From Streptomyces sp. SPB162 (GTDB lineage: Bacteria > Actinomycetota > Actinomycetes > Streptomycetales > Streptomycetaceae): 64,000 bases of DNA. Positions 1 through 7,895 of the stretch are shown here, piece after piece (within the stretch, counting starts at the first letter, position 1; each line of letters starts with the position of its first letter). The position numbers and the translations under genes were made by a program. Below the pieces are notes generated by a model. It was not told the origin of the DNA, searched no databases, and saw only the letters and a list, made by a program, of their open reading frames with translations. The stretch covers positions 3,417,001 through 3,481,000 of the forward strand of contig NZ_JAQFII010000001.1 of assembly GCF_029504575.1 (NCBI RefSeq). The letters run 5' to 3'.

Positions 1-1
1 G

Positions 2-187
2 GCCACCATGGTTCCGCTCTTCCTCGGTTCCGACCCGCTGCCCACGCCCGCGTACTTCGTGTCGATGCTGATGGGCGCCGGTCTGGCGCTCGCGCTCGGC
101 GGGCTGCTGCGCTCCGCCCTCGCGCAGAAGCGCGCCGTGCGGGAGAGCCGGGGTCCGCGGGAGGGTCAGGCGGCCGCGGGCGCGTAG
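2..187 (+). CDS. C-terminal fragment of a membrane protein
   Basis: Open from the window edge to a TAG at 185-187, so the N-terminus lies outside the window. The 61 visible residues hold one clear hydrophobic helix (MLMGAGLALALGGLL) followed by a basic, cytoplasm-like tail (QKRAVRESRG). This pattern fits the last membrane segment of a multi-spanning protein with its C-terminus inside. The final 22 bp overlap the end of the converging HAD gene. Nothing visible identifies the family, so no function is assigned. The high-GC codon pattern is like that of its neighbours, which supports real coding. Confidence 0.5.
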   Translation, partial: ATMVPLFLGSDPLPTPAYFVSMLMGAGLALALGGLLRSALAQKRAVRESRGPREGQAAAGA

Positions 188-807
188 CTCGCGAACCAGG
201 CGGGAAATTCGGTCAGGCTCCCCAGCACCACGTCCGCGCCGGCCGCCCGCAGCTCCGCCGCGTCGCACGGCCCGGTGGCGACGGCGACCGACAGCGCGCC
301 GGCGGCGCGGGCGCCGCGCACGTCTCCCGTGTGGTCGCCCACGTAGATCGAGGCGCCCCACTCGAGCAGCGCCTCCGCCTTGGCCTCGGCCCAGAGCCAG
401 CCGCGCACCTCGGCGTCGATGCCCAGGTGGGTCAGGTGCAGCTTGGCGTTGGGCTCGTGCTTGGCCGTGACGACGACCGCCCGGCCGCCCATCGCGCGCA
501 CGGCGTCGACGGAGGCACGGGCACCGGGCAGCGCGGGCGTCGGCGCGATCGCGTAGTCCGGGTAGAGGGCGCGGTAGCGGTCGGCGATCTCCGCGATCGC
601 GTCGGCCGGGAACCAGTGGGCGAGCTCCTGGTCGAGCGGCGGCCCGAGCCGGGTGACGGCCAGCGCCGAGTCGATGGGGACGCCGGTCTCCGCGGACAGC
701 CGGTCGAAGGCGGCCTTGATGCCGGGCCGGGAGTCGATGAGGGTCATGTCGAGGTCGAAACCGACCGTGATCGTGGGGGATCCGGACGCGGAGGAAGCGG
801 TAGTCAT
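166..807 (-). CDS. HAD-family hydrolase (phosphoglycolate-phosphatase-like)
   Basis: Predicted 213-residue cytoplasmic phosphatase of the haloacid dehalogenase superfamily. Motif I is near the N-terminus (GFDLDMTLIDS, nucleophile Asp plus acid/base Asp), followed by a helical cap. Motif II is VVVTAKH, a downstream Lys is present, and the acidic motif IV is YVGDHTGDVRGA. The order and length match the phosphoglycolate phosphatase/Gph subgroup, but the substrate cannot be read from sequence. The ATG at 807 is chosen because the 52 codons upstream in the same frame are low-complexity Arg/Gly and the HAD motif starts about 18 residues after this Met. The gene converges on the fragment at 2-187. 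Confidence 0.85.
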   Translation of the reverse strand: MTTASSASGSPTITVGFDLDMTLIDSRPGIKAAFDRLSAETGVPIDSALAVTRLGPPLDQELAHWFPADAIAEIADRYRALYPDYAIAPTPALPGARASVDAVRAMGGRAVVVTAKHEPNAKLHLTHLGIDAEVRGWLWAEAKAEALLEWGASIYVGDHTGDVRGARAAGALSVAVATGPCDAAELRAAGADVVLGSLTEFPAWFASYAPAAA

Positions 808-931
808 ACCGCCATTCTCGCCCCGCCCACCTCGTACTCTCAGCCTCGTCGCCTCGTCGCCTCGGCGCCGCTGCTCCTGGTCGCGGTGCTCGGCCTGGCC
901 GGGGACCCACTGGTCGTCCGGGGCGCGCCGT

Positions 932-1103
932 TGCGTCCAGGGGACGCCGCTTCCGCGGATCACGTCACCGCCTGACGGTTCACCGCCTGACGATCAGGCC
1001 CGCCGGCCCCGCCAGGTGCGTCCGGGGGACGCCGCTTCCGCGGATCACGTCACCGCTTGACGGTTCACCGCCTGACGGTCAGGCCCGCCGACCCCGCCAG
1101 AAC
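932..1103. repeat. Two tandem copies of an 86-bp unit
   Basis: Bases 932-1017 and 1018-1103 are near-identical, with about four mismatches. Each copy contains a GACGCCGCTTCCGCGGATCA stretch followed by two CCGCCTGACG-like motifs. The second copy includes the last 25 bp and stop of the membrane-protein gene at 1079-1918, so the duplication captured a gene 3' end. The first copy is non-coding sequence upstream of the HAD gene. Confidence 0.85.
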
Positions 1104-1918
1104 AGGTACAGCGCCGAACCGACGGCCGCCACCCTGACCACCACCGGCAGCCCGTCCCGCAGCGCCTGGCCCATCGTCCCCTGCGGGACCGGCTCGCCCC
1201 ACTTGCCGGCGGTGCGCCCCCACAGCCAGACGAGCAGGCCGGCCGCGGCCAGGCCGGGAATACCGAACACCGCGAACTTCGCCTGGTTGCGGGAGAGCCG
1301 GCGTGCGAAGTACGCGACCAGCCAGCCGAGTCCCAGCGGGACCCACGAGCCCATCACCGCGCCCGCCACCAGCAGCGCGCCGGCCACCAGCAGCATCGGG
1401 CTGGCCCGCCCGAGCGGCTCTCGCGCCGCCCGGCCCCGCCACGGCAGCCGCCGGCGCGGGGCGGCCTCCTCGGCCTCGTCCTCCTCCCGCGCCTCTTCCG
1501 GCGGCTCGGCCTCCTCCTCGACGTCCTCCTCCTCGACCTCCTCGTCGAAGTCGAAGTACACCCGGCCCGTCATGCCGGGCAGGCCCGTCAACTCGTCTTC
1601 CAAGTCGACCACGGGCTCGTCCGGCGCGTCCGCCCGCTGCTGCGGGATCTTCCGGAACGACGCCTGCCGCGTCGGCACCTGCGGCATCCCGGCCGCGGCT
1701 TCCACGACCTCGTCCGGCGACCCCAGCCGCCCCAGGATCCGCCGCACCGCCGCCGGGCTGTCGCCCCCGACTCCGGCCCCGCTGACGCGCTCGCGGTCGA
1801 TATCGCTGCGCAACCGCGCCACGAGCCGCATGCGTTGGGCCGCGGGCAGCGTCGTCTGTGCCAGGTCACCCACCCGGCTCAAGTAGTCGAACACGAGCTG
1901 ATCGCTCTCGACACCCAT
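1079..1918 (-). CDS. Acidic membrane protein, DUF1700/HAAS-like N-terminus
   Basis: A 279-residue protein of unknown function. Residues 1-85 are a helical cytosolic region (YLSRVGDLA, RRILGRLGSPDEVVEA) resembling the helical domains that precede membrane segments in HAAS/DUF1700-type proteins. Next comes a very acidic linker (DFDEEVEEEDVEEEAEPPEE, then DEAEEAAP). The C-terminal half has about three hydrophobic helices (MLLVAGALLVAGAVMG, WVPLGLGWLVAYFA, FGIPGLAAAGLLVWLW) and a final one ending in RGRRA. The ATG at 1918 is preferred. A GTG three codons upstream (1927) is possible, and neither has a strong ribosome binding site. The gene is divergent from the helicase-associated gene across a repeat-filled spacer. 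The domain comparison is by eye only. Confidence 0.65.
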   Translation of the reverse strand: MGVESDQLVFDYLSRVGDLAQTTLPAAQRMRLVARLRSDIDRERVSGAGVGGDSPAAVRRILGRLGSPDEVVEAAAGMPQVPTRQASFRKIPQQRADAPDEPVVDLEDELTGLPGMTGRVYFDFDEEVEEEDVEEEAEPPEEAREEDEAEEAAPRRRLPWRGRAAREPLGRASPMLLVAGALLVAGAVMGSWVPLGLGWLVAYFARRLSRNQAKFAVFGIPGLAAAGLLVWLWGRTAGKWGEPVPQGTMGQALRDGLPVVVRVAAVGSALYLFWRGRRA

Positions 1919-2039
1919 CCACCCCACCCGCCCGAACGCCGTGCTCCACCGCTCACTCGAAGGTACCGCGCCGCCTCCGGCGGGGTCCGAATATCAACGC
2001 CCCCGCCCCCGAACGGCCGTACGCGCCCCCGCCTCCGGC

Positions 2040-2610
2040 GGGGGTCCGGACAGCCGCCTACCCGCGCCACCGTCACGCCTGCGGCGGGCTCTTGCCCACC
2101 CACCCGCCCTTATCGCCTACCGGCGGGGCGGGCGGCCGCCCGGGGGCCGGCTGCGCCGCGCGCCTCGGGCGGAGGTTCGGATACGCGAGCACCCGCGGCA
2201 CCCCTGCGCCTGCGGCGGGCTGTTCCCCACCCACCCGCCCCTATCGCCTACCGGCGGGGCGGGGCGGCCGCCCGGGGGCCGGCTGCGCCGCGCGCCTCCG
2301 GCGGACGTTCGGATACGCGAGCACCCGCGGCACCCCTGCGCCTGCGGCGGGCTGTTCCCCACCCACCCGCCCCTATCGCCAACCGGCGGGGCGGGCGGCC
2401 GCCCGGGGGCCGGCTGCGCCGCGCGCCTCCGGCGGACATTCGGATACGCGAGCACCCGCGCCACCCCTGCGCCTGCGGCGGGCTGTTCCCCACCCACCCG
2501 CCCCTATCGCCTACCGGCAGGGCGGGGCGGGCGGCGCCCCGAGGCCGCCGGCTGCGCGGGCGCGCGCCTCCGGCGGAGGGCCGGGGACGCGGGTGGGCGC
2601 CCCGCGCCGG
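2040..2610. repeat. 131-132 bp tandem repeat array between divergent genes
   Basis: The 911-bp spacer between the divergent genes starting at 1918 and 2830 is dominated by a direct repeat. The landmark CACCCGCCC(C/T)TATCGCC occurs at 2101, 2232, 2364 and 2495, giving periods of 131, 132 and 131 bp. Each unit carries a CCGGCGGGGCGGGCGGCCGC block, a TTCGGATACGCGAGCACCCG block and a CCTGCGGCGGGCT block, with partial units on both edges. Apparent reading frames through it are low-complexity Pro/Arg/Gly and differ in all frames, so it is not coding. The flanks (1919-2040 and 2610-2829) must contain the promoters of both genes, but no clear hexamers were recognised. Confidence 0.85.
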
Positions 2611-2829
2611 CCGCGCCGCCCGCCTTCGACGGGGGCCCGGATACACGGGGGCCGTGCGCCGGCGTCACGGGAGGGGTTTCGCCATGCTGCCGAGGTGTTC
2701 GTGGGCCGCCTGGAGGCAGCCCCGGCCGAAGGGCGGGGGATCGTGCGTGGGGGATTTCGAAGGTTCGTCCCGGAAGCCCCGGTGCCCGCACCTCCACCGC
2801 CTGCCCCGGGGACCGGTAATGTGGGACGG

Positions 2830-5358
2830 ATGACCACTGAGCAGCCGGGCACGCCCGGCACGCCCGGCAAGCCCGGCGGCACGCCGAGCGGCACGCCGCC
2901 CCGCACGTTGGCGGAGGATCTGCGCGCCCGGGGTGACGACGCGCTGGCCGCGCTGCTGCGCGCGCGGCCGGACCTGCTCAGCCCGGTTCCGAACGACCTG
3001 ACGCAGCTCGCGACCCGCGCCGCCACCCGCGCGTCCGTCGTGCGGGCGCTGGAGCGGTTGGACCGCTTCACGCTGCAGACCGCCGAAGCCCTCGCCGTCA
3101 TGCCCGACGGCGGCCCCTGCGCCGTGCTCCGGGCGCTGATGACCGGCGACGCCGGGGACGATGTCACCGACGACGCCCTCCCGCACGCCGTGGAGACCCT
3201 GCGCGCCCAGGGGCTGGTGTGGGGCGGTGCGGACCGGTTGCGGCTGGTGCGCACGGCACGTGACCTGCTCGCGCCGTCGGCGTCCGTACCGTCGCCCACC
3301 GGCCTGGGGCCGTCCGTCGCGGAAGCGACGTCCGGTATGTCGCCCGCCCGGCTGCAGGAGATCCTCGCCGACGCGGGCCTGCCCGCGACGCACGACCCGA
3401 TGAGCGCGGTCGCGGCGCTGGCCGGGCTGTTCAGCGACCGCAAGCGGATGAAGAAGCTGCTGGCGACGGCGCCGGAGGGCGCCACCGCCGCGCTCGGCAA
3501 ACTGGCGTGGGGCCCGCCGTACGGCGAGGTCGGCGACGCCATCGCGCCGGTGCGGGCCGCCACCGCGACCACGCCCGTGCAGTGGCTGCTGGCCCGGGGC
3601 CTGCTGCTGCCCGCCGGGCAGCACAACGTCGTACTCCCCCGCGAAGCGGCCCTGCACCTGCGGGCGGGCCGCGCGCACCGCACCGTCGAGCCGGCGCCGC
3701 CTGCCGTCCCGCCCGTCGAGCACTCTCCACAGGCTGTGGACGGCACCGCGGCCGGCCAGGCGTTCAACGCCGTCCGCACCGTCGAGGAACTGCTCAAGGC
3801 GTGGGCGACCGGCGGCCCGGCCGTGATGCGGGCCGGCGGCATCAGCGTCCGCGAGCTGAAACGCGTCGCGACGGAGCTGGACGTGTCCGAGGCGATGGCC
3901 GCGTTCTGGTTGGAGCTGGCGTACGCGGCGGGACTGCTGGCCTCCGACGGCGAACTGGACGAGGCGTACGCGCCGACACCCGCGTCGGACGACTGGCTCC
4001 GGCTACCGGCGCAGGACCGCTGGACGGCGCTTGCCACGGCCTGGCTCTCCGCCACCCGCACCGCGGGCCTGGTCGGCAGCCGCGATGCCAAGGGCCGGGC
4101 GCTGTCCGCGCTCGGGCCCGATCTCGACCGCTCCCTCGCGCCCGAGGTCCGGCGGCGCGTGCTGGAACTGCTCGCCGCGCTGCCCGAGGGAGCTTCCGCC
4201 GCCCCGGCGGCGCTGCTCGACCGGCTGCGCTGGGACCGGCCGCTGCGCGGCGGCGCGGGCACGGACGCGCTGCGCGCGGAACTGCTGCGCTGGACCGTCA
4301 GCGAGGCCGAGCTCCTCGGCCTGACCGGCCGCGGCGCCCTCGCCGGGCACGCCCGCCCGCTGGTCGAACCGGCCCCGACAGTGCCCCGCGGCCGCCGCGA
4401 CGGCGCGCCCACGCCCGATGCCGAAGCCGCGTCCCGCCTCGCGCCGCTCCTCCCCCAGCCACTCGACCATGTGCTGCTGCAGGCGGACCTCACCGCGGTG
4501 GCGCCCGGCCCGCTGGAGGCGCCGCTCGCGGAGATGATCGGCGTGCTGGCCGACATCGAGTCCAAGGGCGGGGCGACGGTGTACCGGTTCACGCCGGAGT
4601 CCGTGCGCAGGGCGCTCGACGCCGGGCGGACCGCCGCCGACCTGCACGCCTTCCTCGCCGAGCACTCACGGACGCCGGTCCCGCAGCCGCTCAGCTACCT
4701 GATCGACGACGTGGCCCGCCGGCACGGCCGGCTGCGGGTCGGCGCCGCCTCCGCGTACCTGCGGTGCGACGACGACGCGCTGCTCACCGAACTGCTCGCG
4801 GACCGCCGGGCCGCCGGCCTCGGCCTGCGCCGGCTGGCTCCGACCGTCCTCGCCGCCCAGTCCGCGCCGGAGGCGCTGCTGGAGCGGCTGCGCGCGATGG
4901 GCTTCGCGCCGGCCGCCGAATCCGCCGACGGCGATGTCGTCATCACCCGCGCCGACGCCGTCCGCACCCCCCGGCGGTCCGCGCCCACACCCGTCGCCGA
5001 CGGACCGCCGATCCCGGACGGCACACTGCTCGGCGCCGCCGTCAAGGCGATCAGGGCCGGCGACCGGGCCTCCACCGCCGTGCACCGCGAGAGCATCCCC
5101 GCTCCCGCGGCCGACGGCAGGCTGCCGCGGACCGCCGCCGCGGAGACCCTCGCCACGATGCAGGCCGCCGTTCTGACCGGCGACTCGCTGTGGATCGGCT
5201 ACGTGAACGCGGACGGCGCGGCGAGCCAGCGCGTCATCGGCCCGGTGCGGGTCGAGGGCGGCTTCGTCACCGCTTACGACCACACCGCCGACGAGGTCCG
5301 CACGTTCGCCCTGCACCGCATCACCGGTGTCTCGGAACTGGCGGAAGACCCGGCCTGA
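2830..5358 (+). CDS. Helicase-associated protein with XPB/Ssl2 N-terminal-like and WYL-like domains
   Basis: An 842-residue protein with no helicase motor. The first half is helical, with winged-helix-like segments (residues about 25-330). Around residues 550-660 a domain beginning QPLDHVLLQADLTAV, with TVYRFTPESVRRALDAGRTA and SRTPVPQPLSYLIDD, matches the N-domain of the XPB helicase at 6255-7895 segment by segment. The last about 60 residues (LWIGYVNADG, AYDHTADEVRTFALHRI) resemble a WYL ligand/nucleic-acid-sensing domain. The ATG at 2830 follows GGGACGG. Longer in-frame extensions run into the repeat array and are rejected. It is probably a partner or regulator of the nearby XPB helicase. 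The exact role is unknown. Confidence 0.85.
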   Translation: MTTEQPGTPGTPGKPGGTPSGTPPRTLAEDLRARGDDALAALLRARPDLLSPVPNDLTQLATRAATRASVVRALERLDRFTLQTAEALAVMPDGGPCAVLRALMTGDAGDDVTDDALPHAVETLRAQGLVWGGADRLRLVRTARDLLAPSASVPSPTGLGPSVAEATSGMSPARLQEILADAGLPATHDPMSAVAALAGLFSDRKRMKKLLATAPEGATAALGKLAWGPPYGEVGDAIAPVRAATATTPVQWLLARGLLLPAGQHNVVLPREAALHLRAGRAHRTVEPAPPAVPPVEHSPQAVDGTAAGQAFNAVRTVEELLKAWATGGPAVMRAGGISVRELKRVATELDVSEAMAAFWLELAYAAGLLASDGELDEAYAPTPASDDWLRLPAQDRWTALATAWLSATRTAGLVGSRDAKGRALSALGPDLDRSLAPEVRRRVLELLAALPEGASAAPAALLDRLRWDRPLRGGAGTDALRAELLRWTVSEAELLGLTGRGALAGHARPLVEPAPTVPRGRRDGAPTPDAEAASRLAPLLPQPLDHVLLQADLTAVAPGPLEAPLAEMIGVLADIESKGGATVYRFTPESVRRALDAGRTAADLHAFLAEHSRTPVPQPLSYLIDDVARRHGRLRVGAASAYLRCDDDALLTELLADRRAAGLGLRRLAPTVLAAQSAPEALLERLRAMGFAPAAESADGDVVITRADAVRTPRRSAPTPVADGPPIPDGTLLGAAVKAIRAGDRASTAVHRESIPAPAADGRLPRTAAAETLATMQAAVLTGDSLWIGYVNADGAASQRVIGPVRVEGGFVTAYDHTADEVRTFALHRITGVSELAEDPA

Positions 5359-5367
5359 CCGCGACGG

Positions 5368-6123
5368 TCAGGCCGCCTCGCGCCTGCGCAGGCGCCGCCG
5401 CCCACCGCGTTCCCCGCCGGACCCGGGCTCGGACTCCGACTCGGACGGCCGGCGCCGCTGCCACCAGTGGTGGCGCCGCGGATGCAGAGCCCGGCCCAGC
5501 CGCCGGCCGAGCAGCAGATAACCGATCAGCGCGCCGGTGGTGTTGAGGATGACGTCGTCGACGTCGAAGGCCCGGCCCTCGACGATCGCGCCCTGCGCCG
5601 CCTCGACCAGCACCATCACCAGAGCGGTCACGAACACCACCCGCAGCAGGCCGCGGGCCTTCGGCACCAGCACCGGCAGCAGGATCCCGAACGGCACGCC
5701 CAGGACCAGGTTTCCGCCGATCTGCTTCACCGTGTCGCGGAACGCCGGCTGGTCGATGTACTGCCGGATGGAGTCACCCGGCCGCAGGTTCGTGTGGATG
5801 AGCTTGACGGACGCGGGCGACGGCTGGAGCGTCAGCTTCGCCAGCACCACGGCGAAGCCGACCATGCAGACGAAGGCCAGCAGCATCACCAGCGTCCGGA
5901 CCAGCGCGGCGCCGAAGGAACGGCGAGGACGGGCGTCGTCCTGTGCCTCGTGGACGGGCCGGGGCTCCGGTTTCACCTTCGGCTTCGACGCCGGCTTCCG
6001 TGTGGTGTTCCACACGGGCTTCCAGGACGCGGGCTTCCATCGGGCCGCCTTCGCGGCCGGCTTCCGCGGGCGCTTGGCCCGCAGCCGGTCTCGGGCCGGC
6101 CGGAACAGATCCGTGCGGGTCAT
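5368..6123 (-). CDS. VanZ family membrane protein
   Basis: A 251-residue membrane protein. A long basic N-terminal tail (residues 1-65, with RWKPASWKPVW- and KPKVKPEPRP-type repeats) precedes a first membrane helix (LVMLLAFVCMVGFAVVLAKL). The VanZ signature elements follow in order: IHTNLRPGDS, GGNLVLGVPFGILLPVL, then ALVMVLVEAAQGAIVEGRAFDVDDVILN with the conserved Glu/Gln and Asp, and NTTGALIGYLLL. The C-terminus is Arg/His-rich. VanZ relatives are linked to teicoplanin resistance in enterococci, but most actinobacterial members are uncharacterised. The gene lies in opposite orientation between the helicase-associated gene (10 bp away) and the XPB helicase, whose upstream region it shares. 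Confidence 0.85.
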   Translation of the reverse strand: MTRTDLFRPARDRLRAKRPRKPAAKAARWKPASWKPVWNTTRKPASKPKVKPEPRPVHEAQDDARPRRSFGAALVRTLVMLLAFVCMVGFAVVLAKLTLQPSPASVKLIHTNLRPGDSIRQYIDQPAFRDTVKQIGGNLVLGVPFGILLPVLVPKARGLLRVVFVTALVMVLVEAAQGAIVEGRAFDVDDVILNTTGALIGYLLLGRRLGRALHPRRHHWWQRRRPSESESEPGSGGERGGRRRLRRREAA

Positions 6124-6254
6124 GTGTTCCCCCCATTCAGGTCGGAGTGGCGTCTACCCGCTGGCGGCCACCGTACGCGGTGGCCGCCACTGCCGATGGC
6201 CGGGATGCGCGACACTGGAGGCTTGCCTCCATCACGAACCGAAGGGTGTGGCAC

Positions 6255-7895
6255 TTGAACAACGGGCCTCTCATCGTCCAGAGCGACAAGACGCTGCTCC
6301 TCGAGGTCGACCACGAGCGCGCGGACGCGTGCCGGCGCGCCATCGCCCCGTTCGCGGAGCTGGAGCGTGCTCCCGAGCACATCCACACCTACCGGCTGAC
6401 CCCGCTCGGCCTGTGGAACGCCCGGGCCGCCGGGCACGACGCGGAGCAGGTCGTGGACGCGCTCGTCGCGTTCTCCCGCTACCCCGTCCCGCACGCGCTG
6501 CTCGTCGACGTGGCCGAGACGATGGACCGTTACGGCCGGCTCACCCTCAGCAAGCACCCCGTCCACGGCCTGGTGCTGACCAGCACCGACCGGCCGGTGC
6601 TGGAGGAGATCCTCCGCTCGAAGAAGGTCCAGCCGCTGGTCGGTGCCCGGCTCGACCCGGACACCGTCGTCGTGCACCCGTCCGAGCGCGGTCAGATCAA
6701 GCAGACGCTGCTGAAGCTGGGCTGGCCCGCCGAGGACCTCGCGGGGTACGTCGACGGCGAGGCGCACCAGATCGACCTCAAGGAGGACGGCTGGGCGCTG
6801 CGCCCGTACCAGCAGCAGGCCGTCGAGGGCTTCTGGCACGGCGGCTCCGGCGTCGTGGTGCTGCCCTGTGGCGCGGGGAAGACGCTGGTCGGCGCCGGTG
6901 CCATGGCGACCGCCAAGGCGACGACGCTGATCCTCGTCACCAACACCGTCTCGGCCCGGCAGTGGAAGCACGAGCTGATCAAGCGGACCTCGCTCACGGA
7001 GGAGGAGATCGGCGAGTACAGCGGCACCCGCAAGGAGATCCGGCCGGTCACCATCGCCACGTACCAGGTGCTGACGACCAAGCGGAAGGGCGTCTACGCG
7101 CACCTGGAGCTCTTCGACTCGCGGGACTGGGGCCTGATCGTCTACGACGAGGTGCACCTGCTGCCCGCGCCGGTCTTCAAGTTCACCGCCGACCTGCAGG
7201 CGCGGCGCCGGCTGGGCCTGACGGCCACGCTCGTGCGGGAGGACGGGCGCGAGTCCGACGTCTTCTCCCTCATCGGGCCGAAACGTTTCGACGCGCCGTG
7301 GAAGGAGATCGAGGCGCAGGGTTACATCGCGCCCGCCGACTGCGTCGAGGTCCGCGTCAACCTCACCGACACGGAGCGGCTCGCCTATGCGACGGCCGAG
7401 CCTGAGGAGAAGTACCGCTACTGCGCGACGACCGCGTCGAAGCGGCGGGTGACGGAGGCGCTCGTCGCGAAGCACGCGGGCGAGCAGACCCTGGTCATCG
7501 GGCAGTACATCGACCAGCTGGACGAGCTGGGAGAGCACCTCGACGCCCCGGTGATCAAGGGCGAGACGTCCAACGCCCAACGCGAGAAGCTCTTCGACGC
7601 CTTCCGGCAGGGCGAGATCAGCGTGCTCGTGGTCTCCAAGGTCGCGAACTTCTCGATCGACCTGCCGGAGGCGACGGTCGCGATCCAGGTCTCGGGCACG
7701 TTCGGCTCCCGCCAGGAGGAGGCGCAGCGGCTCGGACGCGTGCTGCGCCCGAAGGCCGACGGCCACGAGGCGCGCTTCTACTCGGTGGTGGCGCGGGACA
7801 CGATCGACCAGGACTTCGCGGCGCACCGGCAGCGGTTCCTGGCGGAGCAGGGCTACGCCTACCGGATCATGGACGCGGATGAGCTGCTGACGTAA
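6255..7895 (+). CDS. XPB-type (SF2) DNA helicase
   Basis: ATP-dependent 3'-5' DNA helicase or translocase of the XPB/Ssl2 family, 546 residues. The N-terminal domain (1-115: PLIVQSDKTLLLEVDH, TYRLTPLGLWNARAAG, SRYPVPHALLVD) precedes a damage-recognition-like region. The motor follows: Q-motif-like LRPYQQQAVEGFW, Walker A LPCGAGKT (about 203-210), DEVH box (298-301), LGLTATLVREDGRE with an RED-like motif, and the C-lobe VVSKVANFSIDLPEA...EEAQRLGRVLRPK. Bacterial XPB proteins are implicated in DNA repair. A TTG start at 6255 is chosen because GAAGGG sits 8 nt upstream; a GTG at 6246 is the alternative. It overlaps the 3' end of the opposing GT87 gene by 29 bp. Confidence 0.92.
   Translation: MNNGPLIVQSDKTLLLEVDHERADACRRAIAPFAELERAPEHIHTYRLTPLGLWNARAAGHDAEQVVDALVAFSRYPVPHALLVDVAETMDRYGRLTLSKHPVHGLVLTSTDRPVLEEILRSKKVQPLVGARLDPDTVVVHPSERGQIKQTLLKLGWPAEDLAGYVDGEAHQIDLKEDGWALRPYQQQAVEGFWHGGSGVVVLPCGAGKTLVGAGAMATAKATTLILVTNTVSARQWKHELIKRTSLTEEEIGEYSGTRKEIRPVTIATYQVLTTKRKGVYAHLELFDSRDWGLIVYDEVHLLPAPVFKFTADLQARRRLGLTATLVREDGRESDVFSLIGPKRFDAPWKEIEAQGYIAPADCVEVRVNLTDTERLAYATAEPEEKYRYCATTASKRRVTEALVAKHAGEQTLVIGQYIDQLDELGEHLDAPVIKGETSNAQREKLFDAFRQGEISVLVVSKVANFSIDLPEATVAIQVSGTFGSRQEEAQRLGRVLRPKADGHEARFYSVVARDTIDQDFAAHRQRFLAEQGYAYRIMDADELLT

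Noticed and set aside
1858..2829. Upstream in-frame extension of the helicase-associated protein
   Set aside because: The extension is translated repeat array (Pro/Arg/Gly), and a good ATG with GGGACGG exists at 2830.
2511..4592. 693-codon minus-strand frame opposite the helicase-associated gene
   Set aside because: Ser/Arg/Ala-rich antisense of a well-supported coding sequence, with no domain features. This is typical of high-GC DNA.
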